The position numbers and the translations under genes were made by a program. Source: Mucilaginibacter lacusdianchii (GTDB taxonomy: Bacteria; Bacteroidota; Bacteroidia; Sphingobacteriales; Sphingobacteriaceae). From it: a DNA stretch of 64,000 bases. A model generated the notes under the pieces. It worked only from the letters and a program-made list of their open reading frames with translations. It ran no database searches and was not told where the DNA came from. The stretch is from contig NZ_WSRW01000001.1 in the NCBI RefSeq assembly GCF_009770985.1, positions 310,001 to 374,000 of the forward strand. Direction: 5' to 3'. Numbering within the stretch: position 1 is the first letter of the stretch; each line of letters opens with the position of its first letter. Of this stretch, positions 7,502 through 16,532 are shown piece by piece.

Positions 7502-9898
7502 TTAATGCGCATACTTTCGTCTGCGGTAATAATGTTGAAAAATAGCAAATATTAACACTACTGCCAGCGGCACTACGGTGTTTACCACCTGCCAGTACAT
7601 CTTTTCGTTTTTTACCCGCGCACGGTTTAATAAACGCAGCTGCACTTCTTTGTTGCGCAAGGCAATCAGTCCCGAGTCATCGGCCAAATAATCTACCATA
7701 TTCAGCAGCAGGTTTTTGTTGCCAAAGGTTTGCTGCGTATAACGGTCAAAACCCAGCGGAAATGGTGAACCATCGGTACCTACCTGGTTCTTCAATATGT
7801 CGCCATCACTCAATACAATCATTTTGGCCAGGCGGCTGCTGTTTAACACCTCTACCTGTTCGTTCAAACCTTCGGGCATAGGGCGGTTTTGGAAATCGGA
7901 CATAAATTTCCCTTCCAGCAATACGCCAACTGTTTTAATCGGACTCCGAAATTCTTTTGGATCGGGCTCCTGCTCCAATGCCTGCAAGGATAGAGTATAA
8001 GGTGTTTTGAGGCTTTTGTTATAAGGCGACGAGGTTAACAATATGGTTTTGCTGGTACCTTTTACGGCCAATGTATCTATAGTTCCGGCGAATTCGCTAC
8101 GGATACCTTCCAGATTTTTAACCAGCGGATGTTTAGCGATGGGCACAAAAACTGGGTAAAACAACCAAGGCACCATTTGTATTTGCGCCTGGCCGCCAAC
8201 GTTGCCTGTGGCCACCGGAATCTGACCACAGTTCAAGTCGGCAATTAAATCATAATTCAGTCGCACACCGTATCGAAACAGTTGATCATCCAAGTTCAAT
8301 TGCTTCGGAAAAGTTAACTGTTCGCCACCATGACCGCGCAGGCTGTCTAATTCGGCACTTACTTGGTCAACGGCCCATATAATACGCCCCCCACGCATCA
8401 GGTATTGGTCTATTTTAAATTTTTCGAGTTCTGTAAATGCTTTGTCGGGCTTAGGCACTATTAGCAGCTTTAGCTTACGTAATGAATCAAAGGATATTGT
8501 ATTTAAATTTATGCGTCCAACTAGAAAACCATCGCTTAGACTTTTCCTAGCATCGTATAATTGCAAGTCACTTAACTCGTTGTGTCCTTCAGTGAAGCCA
8601 ACTCGGGGTTTACCGCCGCTGGTTGCTTTTTTAATGGCTGAAGTGAAGGCATATTCCAAGTTTTGAATAGAGTTATTTAACACTTCGTCGGGCGATAACC
8701 CAATACGCGTTTGCAGTAACTTTACTCCTATCTCACGGTCGCCTGCCTTAATCATGGCCGCCGGGAAGATAATTTTTTGCGATATGCCGTTATCTGTTTT
8801 AACACTCAGGTTGGTTGGCTCCAACCCCTGCGCTTGCATATCCTGCATTACCTGGTCTTGCTCTTGCTGCGGTTTACCTTCGAGCGGGTTTACAAAATTA
8901 AAGTGCAGCTTGCGGTGACTATAGGCTTCCAGATCATTTAGCATATCGCCGGTAGCACGTTGCAAGCGTTTCATGCCGCCCGGCAAATCACTACCCTGCA
9001 AATAAACAGTTACGTTAACGGGCTGCGGCAGACTATCCATCACGCCACGGCTGACGTTGGAAAGTGTAAAACGCTTTTCGCTGGTAAAATCAACCCGGGT
9101 GAAAGCAAGGACTGAAAGGATACAGATAATAATTAGTGCGCCTACTAAACCAGGCAGCGCGGTATAACGCATGCTTTTTTGCCTTTGCCGGGTAATGACC
9201 AGTAACGTTAAAGCTAAAAAGAAGCCTGATAAAATCAGGAAGTAGGCCAGGTCGCGCGTATCTAGTACCCCACGGCTTACGGATTCGTAATGCCGGGATA
9301 TGCCTAAGCTGCGTACATCATAGTTTTGTAGTGATAGCAGCTGGCTGATAGAATCAAAACCGCTGTAAAAAAAGAAGCTGATAAATACGGCTATGGTAAA
9401 AGCAATAATCTGATTTTTGCTAACCGACGAGGCAAACAACCCTATGGCCACAAAGGCAGCACCTAACAAAAACAAACCTATATACGAACCTATTACCGCC
9501 CCGGTATCCAAATTCCCTTGCGGGTTGCCCAACACCGATACTGAGTACACATAAATTAATGTAGGCAACAAGGCAAATATCACCAGAACCACACAAGCCA
9601 GGTATTTGCCCAAAACAATTTGCCAATCGGTAAGCGGACGGGTAACCAGCAGCTCAAAGGTGCCCTCACGGCGTTCTTCCGCCAATGAGCGCATGGTAAT
9701 GGCCGGAATAAGGAACATAAACAAATAGGGCGCTGTAGTAAAGAGGCTCTCCAAACTGGCATACCCGTATTCTAATATACTCGATTCTGGAAATACCCAC
9801 AAAAACAAACCCAACACCAGCAAAAACACGCCGATAGTTACATAGGCTACTAAAGAACTGAGGTAAGAGGTTATTTCTTTTCGAAAAATACTTAACAT
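7502..9898 (-). CDS. gldFG: GldF-GldG fusion: gliding-motility-type ABC transporter permease plus substrate-binding-like subunit
   Basis: A single 798-residue frame covers what are two genes in Flavobacterium. Residues 1 to about 243 are an ABC-2 permease with six hydrophobic segments (AERREGTFELLVTRPLTDWQ in the first cytoplasmic loop is typical). From about 245 a GldG-like part begins with a membrane helix and TRVDFTSEKRFTLS, continues as the large periplasmic ABC-transport auxiliary domain, and ends with a C-terminal helix and a basic tail. The summed length equals GldF plus GldG. With GldA (10730-11434) it would form the complete GldAFG ABC complex, implicated in gliding in Flavobacterium, though many non-gliding relatives keep it. 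No frameshift sign is visible. Confidence 0.9.
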   Translation of the reverse strand: MLSIFRKEITSYLSSLVAYVTIGVFLLVLGLFLWVFPESSILEYGYASLESLFTTAPYLFMFLIPAITMRSLAEERREGTFELLVTRPLTDWQIVLGKYLACVVLVIFALLPTLIYVYSVSVLGNPQGNLDTGAVIGSYIGLFLLGAAFVAIGLFASSVSKNQIIAFTIAVFISFFFYSGFDSISQLLSLQNYDVRSLGISRHYESVSRGVLDTRDLAYFLILSGFFLALTLLVITRQRQKSMRYTALPGLVGALIIICILSVLAFTRVDFTSEKRFTLSNVSRGVMDSLPQPVNVTVYLQGSDLPGGMKRLQRATGDMLNDLEAYSHRKLHFNFVNPLEGKPQQEQDQVMQDMQAQGLEPTNLSVKTDNGISQKIIFPAAMIKAGDREIGVKLLQTRIGLSPDEVLNNSIQNLEYAFTSAIKKATSGGKPRVGFTEGHNELSDLQLYDARKSLSDGFLVGRINLNTISFDSLRKLKLLIVPKPDKAFTELEKFKIDQYLMRGGRIIWAVDQVSAELDSLRGHGGEQLTFPKQLNLDDQLFRYGVRLNYDLIADLNCGQIPVATGNVGGQAQIQMVPWLFYPVFVPIAKHPLVKNLEGIRSEFAGTIDTLAVKGTSKTILLTSSPYNKSLKTPYTLSLQALEQEPDPKEFRSPIKTVGVLLEGKFMSDFQNRPMPEGLNEQVEVLNSSRLAKMIVLSDGDILKNQVGTDGSPFPLGFDRYTQQTFGNKNLLLNMVDYLADDSGLIALRNKEVQLRLLNRARVKNEKMYWQVVNTVVPLAVVLIFAIFQHYYRRRKYAH

Positions 9899-9983
9899 AG
9901 TATGATAAAGGTAAACGCAGGCTTCTGCTACAACATCCTATTATAAAATACATTAATATAGGAATGCACGAAATTGTGTTTTT

Positions 9984-10039
9984 TTACCAAATAAAAAAGG
10001 TCGGGTAGTAATTATTACCCGACCTTTTTTATTTGGTAA
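9984..10039. terminator. Very long perfect hairpin terminator (24-bp stem)
   Basis: The left arm (9984-10007) and right arm (10016-10039) are exact complements over 24 bp around an 8-base loop, with GGTCGGGTA as the GC core and A/T runs at both sides, so it works in either direction. It lies 8 bp past the stop of the outer-membrane barrel gene (minus) and upstream of gldFG. Confidence 0.85.
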
Positions 10040-10046
10040 GTATATG

Positions 10047-10604
10047 TTATAATTTGAATTTATAAGCCAAACGCAATGCAATTTGACTTACCACATTACC
10101 ATCTTTTGTCCAACCCTCGTAACGGAAGCCCAAATCGAAAGCATTTTTCGTATCAGCTACAGGTAAAGAAACACCTATACTTGGCGCATAAGCAAATGCA
10201 GTACTACTAGATGATGAATTAACATTGGTTACTATACCAACTTCGCCTTCAAAATAAACGTTCTTATTAGCGTAATACTTTCCACCGATTTTTACCGGAA
10301 TAAAGCCTTGGTTATCCAACTTGCCGCGTACACTATAAATCCCATTATACGTAGCATAATCCAATTGGACATTTTTACCAAAGTAATTGATATATCCTGA
10401 AGTAAATGTAACATTGAAGTTAGAATTGCTTACCGGTACTTCTAATTTTAGCGTACCACCTAAAGTTACAGAATACCCGTCCCCAGCATCGCCTAAAGGC
10501 AACCCAACTTCGGGGCCAACACTTAGTTTAGAACCTGGACCTTGCGCGAAAGCGCCAGTGAACATAGCAAAGCTGGCTATAGCAGCTAAGAGAATTTTTT
10601 TCAT
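10047..10604 (-). CDS. Small outer-membrane beta-barrel protein
   Basis: A 185-residue exported protein. A signal peptide is clear (MKKILLAAIASFAMFTGAFA, cleavage before QGPG). The mature part has alternating amphipathic strands, opens with LSVGPEVGLPLGDAG and ends in a final strand with terminal aromatic/hydrophobic residues (ALRLAYKFKL), the pattern of an outer-membrane protein recognised by BAM. About eight strands are likely. No enzymatic motif is seen; a structural or porin-like role is inference. It has its own promoter (10636-10643) and a strong terminator, so it is an independent unit between gldA and gldFG. Confidence 0.75.
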   Translation of the reverse strand: MKKILLAAIASFAMFTGAFAQGPGSKLSVGPEVGLPLGDAGDGYSVTLGGTLKLEVPVSNSNFNVTFTSGYINYFGKNVQLDYATYNGIYSVRGKLDNQGFIPVKIGGKYYANKNVYFEGEVGIVTNVNSSSSSTAFAYAPSIGVSLPVADTKNAFDLGFRYEGWTKDGNVVSQIALRLAYKFKL

Positions 10605-10635
10605 GATGTTGATAAGGTTTAAGTTTTACCAGTCG

Positions 10636-10643
10636 CAAATATA
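10636..10643 (-). promoter_or_regulatory. Candidate -7 element for the outer-membrane barrel gene
   Basis: TATATTTG on the minus strand is a perfect TAnnTTTG match, 32 bp before the ATG at 10604. No obvious -33 TTTG. Confidence 0.5.
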
Positions 10644-10729
10644 GCATTCTGGCGTTTTTCTCATCCTATCATGTTTATGAAATTAAAGGCCTTAATAATC
10701 CTTAAAAAAGTGAGATAGTTATATTCTAT

Positions 10730-11434
10730 TCAATTGGTTAGTTTAATAAATACCTTTTCTAAACTGTTCTCCTGATAATTTTGAATAAGGCTGTTCAAGC
10801 TGTCATCAGCCACAATTTTCCCTTTATTAATGATAACTACACGATTACATACAGCCTCTACTTCCTGCATAATGTGGGTTGACAACACAACGGTTTTGGT
10901 AGTACCCAAGTCTTTAATCAATTGCCGTATGCCAATCAGCTGATTGGGATCAAGGCCGGAGGTAGGTTCGTCCAAAATGAGCACTTCCGGGTTGTGCAAT
11001 ATAGCCTGCGCCAAGCCTACCCGTTGCTTATAACCTTTAGAAAGCTGACCAATTTTTTTATGTTGTTCGGGTCCCAAACCGGTTTGCTCTAATACTTCGG
11101 CAATACGTGCAGCGGGATTGTGCAAGCCATGTACACGTGCAATAAAATTTAGCGACTCTTTTACATACATATCCAGGTACAACGGGTTGCTTTCGGGCAA
11201 ATAGCCAATATGCCGGCGTACCTCTAATGACTGGCTGGCAATATCAAATCCGCATACGCTGGCCGTACCCGATGTTTGCGGCACAAAACCGGTAAGCATT
11301 TTCATGGTGGTAGATTTGCCGGCGCCGTTAGGCCCTAAAAAGCCCAGCACCCCTGATTTTGCGCCAAAGCTGATGCTATCCACTGCTTTTTGTACGCCGT
11401 ATATTTTGGTTAACCCTTCAACCTGAATGCTCAT
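10730..11434 (-). CDS. gldA: GldA-type ABC transporter ATP-binding protein
   Basis: A 234-residue ATPase with Walker A GPNGAGKST (34-42), signature LSKGYKQR (130-137), Walker B LILDEPTSGLD (151-161) and the H-loop STHIMQEVE. It most resembles GldA and multidrug-type ABC-2 ATPases; the nearby gldFG fusion supplies the matching permease. It is shorter than the roughly 300-residue Flavobacterium GldA: the C-terminal regulatory extension is essentially absent and the protein ends about 10 residues after EKVF. The pair is not contiguous because a barrel gene with its own promoter and terminator sits between. The GldA name depends on this context. Confidence 0.8.
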   Translation of the reverse strand: MSIQVEGLTKIYGVQKAVDSISFGAKSGVLGFLGPNGAGKSTTMKMLTGFVPQTSGTASVCGFDIASQSLEVRRHIGYLPESNPLYLDMYVKESLNFIARVHGLHNPAARIAEVLEQTGLGPEQHKKIGQLSKGYKQRVGLAQAILHNPEVLILDEPTSGLDPNQLIGIRQLIKDLGTTKTVVLSTHIMQEVEAVCNRVVIINKGKIVADDSLNSLIQNYQENSLEKVFIKLTN

Positions 11435-12082
11435 GGCAGCTAAATTATAGATGTGTTTCGAAATATGATAGTTGGAAAGGGCTTTTTGTTTTGGATTTTT
11501 TGATTTGGAGGCTTGTATTGTTTCTGCTCCGGCTTATGTTTGTGCTTGGTTAGGATAAGGATGGTCTTACACTACAGCGTGTGGATGTTCCTTTTTCTTT
11601 TACCGCAAACGAAAAAAGAACCAAAAAGAATTGCAAAAGTCCGCTGTTGCTATTGGGCCAGCATAAGGTAAGTGGGCATAAAGGTGATCACAACAGCTAG
11701 GCCTTTGCACTTCTTTTGTGGCTATAACAAAAGAAACAGCCTCTGCGGCAATGAGCGGACGAAGTAAGTTGAATAGCACCTAAACGAGTTAAACTAACGG
11801 CATAAACTCAAAACAGAACCACTAAGCTTTAGATATCGCTACACAAAAATTCTCAAAACCCCTCGTTTTCAACACCTTCCACCTTTACCAACACTTTAAT
11901 ATTAAGTAATAATTAAATTCACAATTATTACTTTTCTTTTTTACTACACGTCGTAAAAAAATCACTCCTTATCATTCATTTATTGTAAACATGCTTAGTT
12001 AGCAAACTGTGCATATCGCATATACGCCTGTGTTTTAATTAAGAAATGATGTATCAACCACACTGTATTAATTTATCAGATT
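11435..12082. other. 648-bp noncoding stretch between gldA and the SGNH gene
   Basis: No credible gene is visible. It holds one copy of a dispersed repeat (about 11590-11765), then an AT-rich tract (about 11860-12080) that presumably carries the promoter of the plus-strand SGNH gene. A canonical TAnnTTTG element close to that gene is not obvious. Confidence 0.7.
11590..11765 (-). repeat. Dispersed intergenic repeat, copy 1
   Basis: Read on the minus strand it contains GCTCATTGCCGCAG, then TAGCCACAAAAGAA, then GGCCTAGCTGTTG and GATCACCT in the same order and spacing as plus-strand bases 48345-48485. The two copies are inverted relative to each other and clearly homologous over about 130-140 bp with scattered differences. 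No terminal inverted repeats or transposase are seen, so it looks like a non-autonomous intergenic element. Confidence 0.75.
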
Positions 12083-14404
12083 ATGGCAAATAGCACAGTC
12101 CCAACCAAAACACCGGGCGAAACATTAACAGCTAATGAAATTAACAACATTGTTAACGCCGTAAATTCAAAAGCAGATAATGTTACGCTTTTAGCCAAGC
12201 CGCAAACCGGGCTGGCCGTTGCTAACATACCGGGTGGTTTATCCCTAAGCTGGATAGATAATAACCTAAGCTTGGGTAATAACGATACAGTTGTAGTAAT
12301 TGGTTCATCAACCTCGGCCGGAAACGGCGCCTCTACTTATGCTAACGCTTATGTAGGGCGGCTTACCACCTGGCTGCAGGCAACCTATAAAAACCAAGTA
12401 CTTACTAATTTGGCGCTGGCGGGTAGTACTACTTATAACTTGATGCCAACCGGCTATACTGCACCGTCGGGCAGGCCGGCGGCCAACACCAGCCGAAATA
12501 TTACCGCCGCTTTAGCTTTAAATCCTAAAGTGATTATCATGAATATTCCAACCAATGATACGAACAATGGTTACACTAATACAGAGTACTTAAGTAATAT
12601 ATTAACGATTTACAATCTTGCAAAAATTGCAGGCATCAAAATATACGTATCCACTACACAGCCGCGAAATTTGACATTAAATGGCCGTAATGCCCTAAAG
12701 CAATTAACCGTTGCCACCAACGCGCTGATAGACGCGGATGATTTATTAGATTTTTATACGCCAACCGCCGATGCCAACGGATTTATAAAATCTGATTTAG
12801 ATAGCGGCGATGGTATACACCTAAATGATGCAGGGCACCAAATTTTGTTTGACACCGTTAAAAGCAAACTGCAACCTTATATAGAAAGTACCATAATAGT
12901 TACCAGCCAGCAAGTAGAGTTATATGACATCAGTGCCACACAATGGGTGGTGGCCGGAACCGTCAATAAATTAGCCACCAGCTTCGACATTCTTAACTTA
13001 AGTCCGAATGAAACATGCGTAGCGAGGGTAAAAACATTGTCTGCCTTAAATGTGGCAACTTCCCAACCCTTATTGTTTACCTATATGGCGCCACCGGTGG
13101 TTACCGTTACGCCTGCCACCACAACTGTTAGCAGCGGCCAAACAGTAGCACTTGCAGCAAGTGCCGACATTACAGGTTCTACTTTTTACTGGTACACCGT
13201 TGCTACCGGCGGCACCCCCGTTGCTACAGGTGCCAATTATACTACTCAGGCTCTTACAACTAGTGTCACTTATTATGTGGAGGCTGTATCGCCCAACAAC
13301 GTGGCATCTACAAACAGGGCGAGTGTTGCTATTACCGTTACTAACCCGGCACCCAACCCAGCTCCTGTTGTGTCCGTAAATCCGCCAAGTACATCTATCG
13401 CCAGCGGGCAAACCACCACATTTAACGCATCGGCAGATATAGTAGGCTCAACTTTTAAATGGTATACGCAACAGGTAGGCGGCACACCCATTTTTACGGG
13501 AGACAACTTTACAACGCCTGCACTTACCACGGCAATTACTTATTACGTGGAAGCAACGTCGCCTGCTAATGTTACTTCCGCTTCCAGGGCCTCTGCAAAT
13601 GTTTCCATCAGCACTCCTTTCGGAATTGGTCCGCTGGATTCCTACTTCAGTGCTGCCAATATTACTAATCCTGTCCAAAAACAAATTGCGATGGATCTTT
13701 ATAATGCCATCAACCAAGCAGGCTACCTAAGTAAAATAATTAACATCAATTTACCTTTGGGTACCAATTCATCGGCCATTGGTTATAATATCCTTAACCC
13801 AAATCAATATAAATGGATATTTTTTGGAGACTCCCCGTCAGCCTATTCACCCCAGGGGTGGAAATTTGCCAGCGGCAGATACGCCTTACACGACGGTATC
13901 CTGACAGACAGCAATATTGTGAATGGCTTTGGAGCCGTTATGTATAACTCCACTGCCGAAACGGTAGACGGAGGTTCGCACGTAATTTACGGCGGTTTTC
14001 AAAATCCTGGCTATGTTATATCCATTGCCCGTTCAATACAGGGGAATTGCCGCATCAGGTGCGGCGCCAATAATAACGCAGCCATTGCCGATCCATCTAA
14101 TCAATACAAACTGGGCTTTATGGGTGCAAAACCGTCTTTAGATTATTCGGTATCCGAGGTATGGATTGATACAACCAAAGCCGGTACCGCCAATACGGCT
14201 TATACGGCTCCCGGAACGGGCATCAATTATAACCCATCAATAGGCCAGTATCACGAAAACAACAATTTTAACTACACCTCTTATGCCACCATTGCCATGC
14301 TGGTTAACTTTCATGGCCTAACGGATAATGAGTATATTGATTTGATTGGCCGGCTTAGAACAGCCGCCATAGCGCTAGGGCTTAATGGCGCATCGATAAC
14401 TTAA
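12083..14404 (+). CDS. Multidomain SGNH/GDSL hydrolase with two Ig-like repeats and phage-tail-like ends
   Basis: A 773-residue protein in four parts. Residues 1-35 (TPGETLTANEINNIVNAVN) resemble the short N-terminus of phage tail fibres and there is no signal peptide. Residues about 68-270 are an SGNH hydrolase: block I GSSTSAG (74-80, nucleophile probably S76), block III with N158-D159, block V D243-G-I-H246. Residues 337-420 and 427-510 are two Ig-like repeats with a 90-residue period, each starting at PVV and containing SGQT, ADI-GSTF and TYYVEA. Residues about 512-773 form a LamG/jelly-roll-like module ending in GLTDNEYIDL. Esterase or deacetylase action on a polysaccharide is a reasonable guess. 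No phage genes flank it. Confidence 0.75.
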   Translation: MANSTVPTKTPGETLTANEINNIVNAVNSKADNVTLLAKPQTGLAVANIPGGLSLSWIDNNLSLGNNDTVVVIGSSTSAGNGASTYANAYVGRLTTWLQATYKNQVLTNLALAGSTTYNLMPTGYTAPSGRPAANTSRNITAALALNPKVIIMNIPTNDTNNGYTNTEYLSNILTIYNLAKIAGIKIYVSTTQPRNLTLNGRNALKQLTVATNALIDADDLLDFYTPTADANGFIKSDLDSGDGIHLNDAGHQILFDTVKSKLQPYIESTIIVTSQQVELYDISATQWVVAGTVNKLATSFDILNLSPNETCVARVKTLSALNVATSQPLLFTYMAPPVVTVTPATTTVSSGQTVALAASADITGSTFYWYTVATGGTPVATGANYTTQALTTSVTYYVEAVSPNNVASTNRASVAITVTNPAPNPAPVVSVNPPSTSIASGQTTTFNASADIVGSTFKWYTQQVGGTPIFTGDNFTTPALTTAITYYVEATSPANVTSASRASANVSISTPFGIGPLDSYFSAANITNPVQKQIAMDLYNAINQAGYLSKIININLPLGTNSSAIGYNILNPNQYKWIFFGDSPSAYSPQGWKFASGRYALHDGILTDSNIVNGFGAVMYNSTAETVDGGSHVIYGGFQNPGYVISIARSIQGNCRIRCGANNNAAIADPSNQYKLGFMGAKPSLDYSVSEVWIDTTKAGTANTAYTAPGTGINYNPSIGQYHENNNFNYTSYATIAMLVNFHGLTDNEYIDLIGRLRTAAIALGLNGASIT

Positions 14405-14470
14405 CTCTGTAGTGTAACCAGCTATTACTACTCATAACAAGCTTACAATTACCACATATCAACACTTTGT

Positions 14471-15667
14471 TTATACATTTTCAAATTCTTTTCCGCTAAC
14501 TCTGCGGTTTGAAAAGAATAAACCAATACTCATGATAATACTGGTGGCTAGTACCACCACAAATAACAATCCTGTTTCAATACCGGGTACGCGTAACGTG
14601 GGTGGTAAATTGTAATACAGCAACACGCTAATTAAGCCTCGGGGAACAATAACCAGTTCGGGCATTAAATCTGTTTTAGAAACCAGCTTAATATACAGAA
14701 AACGGATTGCATAAATGGATAGCAAAATAAGTCCACCAATGGTAAGCACCGACCACTTTTGCAACTGATCCACATCCATGGTAAAACCAAAAATGGCAAA
14801 AAAGAAAGTTCGCATCAAAAAGGCACTTTCGGCAGACAACTGGTGTAGTTGTTTAAGATCTACCTGTAAACCGGGGTAAATAAATTGCTTACGAAACCAC
14901 AAAGGCCGTATCTGGTCGGCATTATTTAAAAACAGCCCGAGCGACAGCACGATAATCAGTGATGACAAATGGTACGACTGCCCGATGGCATATACCAGAA
15001 TTAAGATGGCAATTATTAAAAAGAACTTTACATGATGGGTGATGCGCCCAATGAGGTACAGCAAAAACAGGCAAGCTCCCACCGCAAAAGCTAATATGGT
15101 AGCTAGTTCTATACTCAGTTTGGCAAACGAGCCAACATTAATATGCTTATTGCTGAGCATAAAGTTGAACAGTATCACCGTAAGGATATCAGAAAAGGAA
15201 GATTCATAAATAATGAATTCTCTTTTTTGTTTATTGATACTCGCTGCAGAAGGTATGGCAATGGCCGAACTAACTACGCAAAAAGGAATGGCATTTATAA
15301 AACAACGGTAAAAATCACTGCCGCTCAACTGCCATAATATCCAGGAGATACAAAAAGTAGTACATAGCAAAATAGTTAGTGCCGAGAAAAACGACTTTTT
15401 GATTACTGCATTTTTGGCTGGCGAATACTTCAGTTCCAGCGCGCCTTCAAATACAATCAGTATTAACCCCAGCGTACCAAGGGTGGGTAAAATAGCCCCA
15501 AGGTTGAATACTTTAATATCAAAATAAGTAACCAACTGCTTTACGCTGACGCCTAAAAATAGCAGCAGTAATACAGACGGTATCCGCGTTTTACCTGCAA
15601 ACAAATCGAACAGGTACGAGAAGATGATCAGTCCGCTCAGGACGATTAAAATAGTATAGGTACTCAC
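14471..15667 (-). CDS. Cation:proton antiporter (CPA/NhaP-like)
   Basis: A 398-residue integral membrane protein with about eleven hydrophobic segments, starting with GTG at 15667. The overall pattern, including IPSVLLLLFLGVSV near 29-42 and a segment LGTLGLILIVFEGALEL around 62-78, fits monovalent cation:proton antiporters of the CPA1/CPA2 superfamily. No C-terminal TrkA-like regulatory domain is present. It would exchange Na+ or K+ for protons at the inner membrane; ion specificity is not readable. Downstream of the dienelactone hydrolase gene on the same strand, 36 bp apart, so the two may be co-transcribed. Confidence 0.85.
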   Translation of the reverse strand: MSTYTILIVLSGLIIFSYLFDLFAGKTRIPSVLLLLFLGVSVKQLVTYFDIKVFNLGAILPTLGTLGLILIVFEGALELKYSPAKNAVIKKSFFSALTILLCTTFCISWILWQLSGSDFYRCFINAIPFCVVSSAIAIPSAASINKQKREFIIYESSFSDILTVILFNFMLSNKHINVGSFAKLSIELATILAFAVGACLFLLYLIGRITHHVKFFLIIAILILVYAIGQSYHLSSLIIVLSLGLFLNNADQIRPLWFRKQFIYPGLQVDLKQLHQLSAESAFLMRTFFFAIFGFTMDVDQLQKWSVLTIGGLILLSIYAIRFLYIKLVSKTDLMPELVIVPRGLISVLLYYNLPPTLRVPGIETGLLFVVVLATSIIMSIGLFFSNRRVSGKEFENV

Positions 15668-15703
15668 GCAGATAGATTAACCATGTTTTTACAAACAACC
15701 AAA

Positions 15704-16420
15704 TTACTGACTGGCCAGAAAAGACAGCGTTAATGCCCAAGCCTGTGTTGATGCTTTGGGATGAAAGCTAGCCCGCTCATCACAATTGAAGCCATGATCG
15801 GCATAAGATATCTTGACATTCACATAGTCTTTACCGGCAGCTTCAACCGCCTGAATAACTGTATCAATGCTCTCGTCGGTAATATGCTTATCCAATCCAC
15901 CCCAAAAAAATAAATGTGGCCCGTGTAACTTGGGTACCATATCGGCTAACTGGTCTGTGCGGCCGCCATAGTAAGAAACAGCAGCTTTTAAGGGCAGCAC
16001 CGCATTGGCTAAAAAGGATACACGGCCACCCAGGCAATACCCAACACTAAATACAGATGATTTGTCGATATCTTGCTGTTGCAGCCAATCGTAGGCAGCT
16101 TGTAAATCGGTTGCCAAGCCTTCGTTGCTGAGCGCCTGCATATGTGGCATCACGGCTGGAAAGTCGGTATAACTACCCTCAAAACCTTTTGGGGCTGTAC
16201 GATGAAAAAGCTCGGGCGCAATAGCTACATACCCTTCGGCGGCAAACCTATCGGCTATGTTTCGGATGTGACTGTTTACGCCGAATGCCTCCTGCAAAAC
16301 CAGGATGGCGGGCGTTTTGTCGGTCTTATTAACCGGTAAAGCCACATAAGCAGACATGGTGGTATCATCGCTTAATTTTAAATCAACATAGTTTTCGTTA
16401 GTGTTGCTCATACTGCTCAA
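15704..16420 (-). CDS. Dienelactone hydrolase family protein
   Basis: A 238-residue alpha/beta hydrolase. The triad of the dienelactone hydrolase family is visible: nucleophile C129 in GYCLGG, D177 in GGLDKHI, and H209 in YADHGFNC. Length matches the family. Classical members open dienelactones in chlorocatechol breakdown, but most genomic members have unknown ester substrates, and no aromatic degradation genes are nearby. Two ATG codons lie close together (residues 1 and 4); the first is used here. No signal peptide, so it is cytoplasmic. It diverges from the flavin oxidoreductase gene at 16533 with 112 bp between them. Confidence 0.92.
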   Translation of the reverse strand: MSSMSNTNENYVDLKLSDDTTMSAYVALPVNKTDKTPAILVLQEAFGVNSHIRNIADRFAAEGYVAIAPELFHRTAPKGFEGSYTDFPAVMPHMQALSNEGLATDLQAAYDWLQQQDIDKSSVFSVGYCLGGRVSFLANAVLPLKAAVSYYGGRTDQLADMVPKLHGPHLFFWGGLDKHITDESIDTVIQAVEAAGKDYVNVKISYADHGFNCDERASFHPKASTQAWALTLSFLASQ

Positions 16421-16532
16421 ACCTCGAAAGTATTTAAATGTTCAGGTTAATATATCATTTAAAAGCCACTATTCCTAATTTGACAAAACCATCAAACCTT
16501 GTTACAGTTAGCTTATTAGCTTTGAATACATT

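Noticed and set aside
10730..11434. Truncation of gldA by frameshift
   Set aside because: The stop follows a complete ATPase domain and the downstream DNA shows no continuing homologous frame; many ABC ATPases have this length.
13070..13717. Several minus-strand frames over the Ig-like repeats of the SGNH gene
   Set aside because: They are by-products of the Thr/Ala/Gly-rich repeat codons; none resembles a protein family.
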